A stretch of DNA of 64,000 nt from Cellulomonas cellasea (lineage in GTDB: Bacteria; Actinomycetota; Actinomycetes; Actinomycetales; Cellulomonadaceae), in assembly GCF_006538745.1 (NCBI RefSeq), contig NZ_BJLR01000009.1:186001-250000 (forward strand), in the 5' to 3' direction. Position 1 is the first letter of the stretch. The number at the start of each line of letters is the position of its first letter. Positions 61,196 through 64,000 of the stretch are shown piece by piece. The notes beneath the pieces were generated by a model. It was not told the DNA's origin. It searched no databases and saw only the letters and a list, made by a program, of their open reading frames with translations. The position numbers and the translations under genes were made by a program.

Positions 61196-61257
61196 GACAG
61201 TCGTTCCCTTCCTCTGCTCCGCACGCGGACCGGTTCGGTGGCTCCCCCGGTGCCCGC

Positions 61258-62367
61258 TCAGGAGCCGGTCGCGCGTCTGTAGGAGTCCCCGTCGTGCCCG
61301 CCGGTGCGGCGCCAGCAGCCGCTGACCGACGGCGCGGCCCCCAGCAGGGCGGTCCCGCGCCAGGTGTAGGTCGTCGGCCACCGGCGGAACACCGGCACCA
61401 CGGCCGTCACGAGTCGGAGGAGCCAGGGCAGTCGGCCGGGCTGCCAGCGCTCGAGGTCGTCCAGCTCGACGCAGACCTCGTCGCGGGTCCGGGCTGCGGC
61501 CCATCTGCCGCCCGTGATGCGGGCGCCGTCGACCGTCACGCGCCAGCGACCCTCGGCACAGGCCCCGTCGGCCATCGTGCGGAGGTCCACGCAGGGCACC
61601 AGCGTGACCTCGGCGCGGTGGTCGCCGCGTACGGCCGTGACCGCTCCGCCGGTGCCGATCGAGACGCCGGTGGAGACCCCGATCGAACCGTCGACTGCCG
61701 ACTGCTCGTCACCGTCGGGGTTGAGCTCGACCACCACGACCGACGCCGCGTACTTGATCAGGTGCCGGCGGTGCAGCCGCGCGCCGGGGAGCCGCCCGAT
61801 CTCGGCGGTCCGTCCGTCTATCCGGACACAGGGCGGTGTCGCGGTGGCACGCACGAGGTCGAAGGCGTTCATCCAGACCAGCAGGAGCGACGTCGGCCGC
61901 ACGATCCCCGCGCTGACCGGCGCCAGGAGGCGGGCGCGGTGCCGGAGCGCCCCGTCGCGGTCGTCGACTCGGAGCTCGATGAGGCGGCCGTCGACGTCGG
62001 TGAAGCGGACCTCGGCGTCGACGCCGTCCTCGGCGACTGCCAGGCGCGCAGCCGCGAACTTCGTCACGCTCCACGACCGCGTGCCGCCACCGATCTCATA
62101 GCCGCGAGGGTCGAGCCGCAGACCAGGCTGGAGGTAGTAGTCGACCGTCCGGTCCTCGCGCCTGGACAAGAACGCCAGCATGCCGGTCCCGTGCGCCTCG
62201 TCGTCGAACCACTGCAGCTCCACGCCGTCGTAGACGGGGTCGTCCGCGAGCTCCGCGTTGAGCAGCGCAGCAACCCGGTCGATGCGCAGTGTTATCGGGA
62301 CGACCGGGTCGCCAGGCAGCCGCCGAACCGCCGCCCGCTCGTGGGGACCGTGAGGAGCTGCTCGCAC
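61258..62367 (-). CDS. Conserved hypothetical protein
   Basis: A 369-residue soluble protein starting at the GTG at 62367, four bases after GGAGG. It is beta-rich with segments ELQWFDDEAHGTGMLAFLSR, DYYLQPGLRLDPRGYEIGGG, GRLIELRVDDRDGALRHRARLLAPV and CVELDDLERWQPG. It has no signal peptide, and membrane character is weak (LPWLLRLVTAVVPVF near the end). I do not recognise a family with certainty. It probably forms an operon with the downstream membrane protein. Confidence 0.65.
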   Translation of the reverse strand: MRAAPHGPHERAAVRRLPGDPVVPITLRIDRVAALLNAELADDPVYDGVELQWFDDEAHGTGMLAFLSRREDRTVDYYLQPGLRLDPRGYEIGGGTRSWSVTKFAAARLAVAEDGVDAEVRFTDVDGRLIELRVDDRDGALRHRARLLAPVSAGIVRPTSLLLVWMNAFDLVRATATPPCVRIDGRTAEIGRLPGARLHRRHLIKYAASVVVVELNPDGDEQSAVDGSIGVSTGVSIGTGGAVTAVRGDHRAEVTLVPCVDLRTMADGACAEGRWRVTVDGARITGGRWAAARTRDEVCVELDDLERWQPGRLPWLLRLVTAVVPVFRRWPTTYTWRGTALLGAAPSVSGCWRRTGGHDGDSYRRATGS

Positions 62368-62648
62368 CGGTCCTCCACATCATCGATTCGTCCGTGCAGG
62401 ACCATCGAACCGCCCGCCGCCCGCCGGGACGAGAGTCCAAGGTCCCCCGACAGGGCGGTCCACCCGGTGGACGCGCCGCACCGGATCCACGGCGGGAGGT
62501 CGGGCGTGATGCAGCGTGGGCTGGAGGGGGATCCGCCCGGCGTGCGCACCTCGGGACGAGGACGCCCGGTCGGGCCCCGCCGGCCCCGCATCGTCCGCAC
62601 GCGGGATCACCCTCGACCGTCGGGGTGGACGGGCGGACCGCTGCGCGG

Positions 62649-63215
62649 TCAGCGGAGCCAGCTGTTGCCGACGATGCGGCCCCAGGTCCGCCCGACGCCC
62701 CAGGTGTCCCCGGACAGCGTGGCCGCGGCGATGATCAGGAGCAGGGCCTCGTGCCAGTGCGAGTCCACGATCGGGTTGGTGCCGCCGAGGGCGGCGGGCA
62801 GCTCGGCCAGGTACATGAACGCCATCAGCAGCGTCCCGGTGACCGCCGCGATCCGCAGGCCGGCGCCGGCCATCACGGCGATGCCGATCCCGAGCAGACC
62901 CGCCATGAACAGCGCGTCACCGAACGGGTTGGCGAACACGGCGAACACGCCCGCGAACGGGCCCTCGATCCCGCCGATGAAGCCCTGCGCCGGTGTGCCG
63001 CCGTTGACCCAGGCACGCTCGACCGGTGTGGCGAACCCGAGACCGAACAGCTTGTCGACGAACGCCCACAGGAACGTGAAGCCGATCACCAGGCGGGCGA
63101 CCGCCAGGATCTGGCGCACGCTGCGCCGGGTGACGATCTGCTCCTGGAACACCGTCGGGGCGGGCGAGGACGGGTGCGTGACCGGGATGAGGGGTGATGC
63201 GGCTCGGGTCGACAT
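62649..63215 (-). CDS. DoxX-family membrane protein
   Basis: A 188-residue protein from the ATG at 63215 (AGGAGA upstream). Four helices are visible: LAVARLVIGFTFLWAFVDKLFGLG, FAGVFAVFANPFGDALFMAGLLGIGIAVMAGAGLRI, AVTGTLLMAFMYLAELP and WHEALLLIIAAATLSG. This is the DoxX/thiosulfate-quinone-oxidoreductase-like group, though no partner subunits are present. It is divergent from a TetR gene with a palindrome between them, so it is probably repressed by that protein. Confidence 0.82.
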   Translation of the reverse strand: MSTRAASPLIPVTHPSSPAPTVFQEQIVTRRSVRQILAVARLVIGFTFLWAFVDKLFGLGFATPVERAWVNGGTPAQGFIGGIEGPFAGVFAVFANPFGDALFMAGLLGIGIAVMAGAGLRIAAVTGTLLMAFMYLAELPAALGGTNPIVDSHWHEALLLIIAAATLSGDTWGVGRTWGRIVGNSWLR

Positions 63216-63290
63216 GAGCGTCTCCTGCGGTTGGCCCTGGTACCTACGAGCCGCGCCCGGGTACCGGGCGTGGGGGTCGCCCACTCGCAT

Positions 63291-63305
63291 GTCTACGTTG
63301 TAGAC
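63291..63305. promoter_or_regulatory. Palindrome between DoxX and TetR genes
   Basis: GTCTAC and GTAGAC flank three bases (GTT) in the divergent promoter region, a typical size for a TetR operator. A second palindrome (CGCCCGG-GTA-CCGGGCG, 63254-63270) is nearer the DoxX gene. Confidence 0.5.
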
Positions 63306-63348
63306 TTTACTCGTAGATTGCAGGGAGCGATAGAGGAGTGATGCCCCG

Positions 63349-64000
63349 GTGTCGACGCGCGCCGCACGGGCTGCACGCCCCGACAGCGCCGAGGGCGGGA
63401 CCGCAGCAGACGGCCCGGTTCCCGCCGGCGTCGTCGGCAGTGCTCGCCCCCGGAGGTCGCGGTTGACCACGGAACGGGTCATGAGCGCCGCGCTCCACGT
63501 CGTCGACACCGAGGGCGTGGACGCGCTCACGATGCGCCGCCTGGGGCAGGAGCTCGACCGGGACCCGATGGCCCTGTACCGGTACGCCGCCAACCGCGCC
63601 GCGCTGCTCGACGGCATCGCCGAGCTCGTGATGGGACAGCTCGTGATCGCGACCAGCGGGGCGGACTGGCGCGAGCCGCTGCGCCGTGCCGCGCACGACT
63701 TCCGCGCCCTGGCCCTGGCCCACCCGAACGTCGTGCCGCTGCTCGCGACCCGGCCGCTGGCCACACCGCTCGGCCTCCGACCGCCCGGCACCCTGCGCCC
63801 GCTCGAACAGGTCCTCGACCTGCTGATCTCGGCCGGCTTCGCCCCTGCCCGCGCGCTGCACGTCTACCGCACGTTCTTCGGCCTGCTCTACGGTCACGTC
63901 CTGAACGAGCTGCAGGAGGTCGTCGTCGATCCCGAGGAGACCGACGCGCTCCTGCGCCTGGGGCTGCACCGGCTCCCGCCCCGGGAGTTCCCCCGGCTCC
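63349..64000 (+). CDS. TetR-family regulator (partial, C-terminus outside window)
   Basis: The frame is open from the GTG at 63349 (GAGGAG upstream) to the window end, 217 codons. After a ~38-residue Ala/Pro/Gly-rich leader, the helix-turn-helix reads SAALHVVDTEGVDALTMRRLGQELDRDPMALYRYAANR, the type found in TetR(class A)-like repressors whose C-terminal domain follows (LRRAAHDFRALALAHPNVVPLLATRPL). It is divergent from the DoxX gene. The end is missing only because of the window edge. Confidence 0.85.
   Translation, partial: MSTRAARAARPDSAEGGTAADGPVPAGVVGSARPRRSRLTTERVMSAALHVVDTEGVDALTMRRLGQELDRDPMALYRYAANRAALLDGIAELVMGQLVIATSGADWREPLRRAAHDFRALALAHPNVVPLLATRPLATPLGLRPPGTLRPLEQVLDLLISAGFAPARALHVYRTFFGLLYGHVLNELQEVVVDPEETDALLRLGLHRLPPREFPRL

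Overview
The window is very G+C-rich chromosomal DNA with dense coding, GTG starts, frequent 4-base start/stop overlaps and many genes that appear leaderless. It encodes a cellobiose phosphorylase very close to the Cellulomonas enzyme (catalytic Asp at residue 490, as in that enzyme), a CelR/CebR-type operator in front of it, and a secreted AA10 lytic polysaccharide monooxygenase with a Pro-Thr linker and CBM2. Together these point to a cellulolytic actinobacterium, most likely Cellulomonas or a close relative. The organism call is inference from gene content.

Layout. 1-7.4 kb: the 5' part of a secreted peptidoglycan-binding-type protein, small enzymes (VOC, epoxide hydrolase, luciferase-like oxidoreductase) and a dcd-unknown-phosphotransferase operon on the minus strand. 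7.6-13.9 kb: a cellobiose-inducible-looking operon of two GH94 phosphorylases and an aldose 1-epimerase interrupted by a one-base frameshift. 14.0-17.2 kb: tRNA-Gly(CCC), a hipBA pair and a putative metallopeptidase whose N-terminus resembles effectors of contractile injection systems. 17.4-20.0 kb: four tandem Y-RNA-like genes running into a Ro60/TROVE gene (rsr) and an overlapping small HTH protein. 20-25.7 kb: alcohol dehydrogenase with its XRE regulator, an unknown protein, an aminotransferase and a frameshifted hemerythrin. 26.0-31.4 kb: a 1308-residue Pls-type homopoly(amino acid) synthetase with a lysine-like specificity code, overlapping an M1 aminopeptidase. 31.5-36.9 kb: SDR, GNAT, FAD oxidoreductase and small proteins. 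37.1-41.0 kb: permuted ATP-grasp/alpha-E and transglutaminase operon. 41-50.6 kb: an unknown gene between two clusters of DnaA-box-like sites, DinB, GAF regulator, TetR, THUMP methyltransferase, GGDEF protein and a divergent TetR/oxidoreductase module. 50.7-55.1 kb: two secreted proteins, a 23-bp tandem repeat and an NHL-thioredoxin protein. 55.4-56.6 kb: a lower-G+C insertion with an ImmA/IrrE peptidase and a small membrane protein. 56.9-64 kb: serine protease with a separate prodomain-like protein, the LPMO, nitroreductase, membrane proteins, and DoxX divergent from a TetR gene that is cut by the window end.

How the genes work together. The GH94 operon and the LPMO belong to cellulose use: oxidative cleavage outside the cell, phosphorolysis of disaccharide inside, and mutarotation of the released sugar. 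The Y-RNA/rsr locus is an RNA-surveillance module in which three RNAs copy a tRNA body in permuted order and the fourth keeps only the Ro-binding stem. The Pls/M1 pair looks like synthesis and turnover of a cationic lysine polymer. Two to three interrupted genes (epimerase, hemerythrin) carry single-base indels in C/G runs, so sequencing error has to be excluded before calling them pseudogenes.
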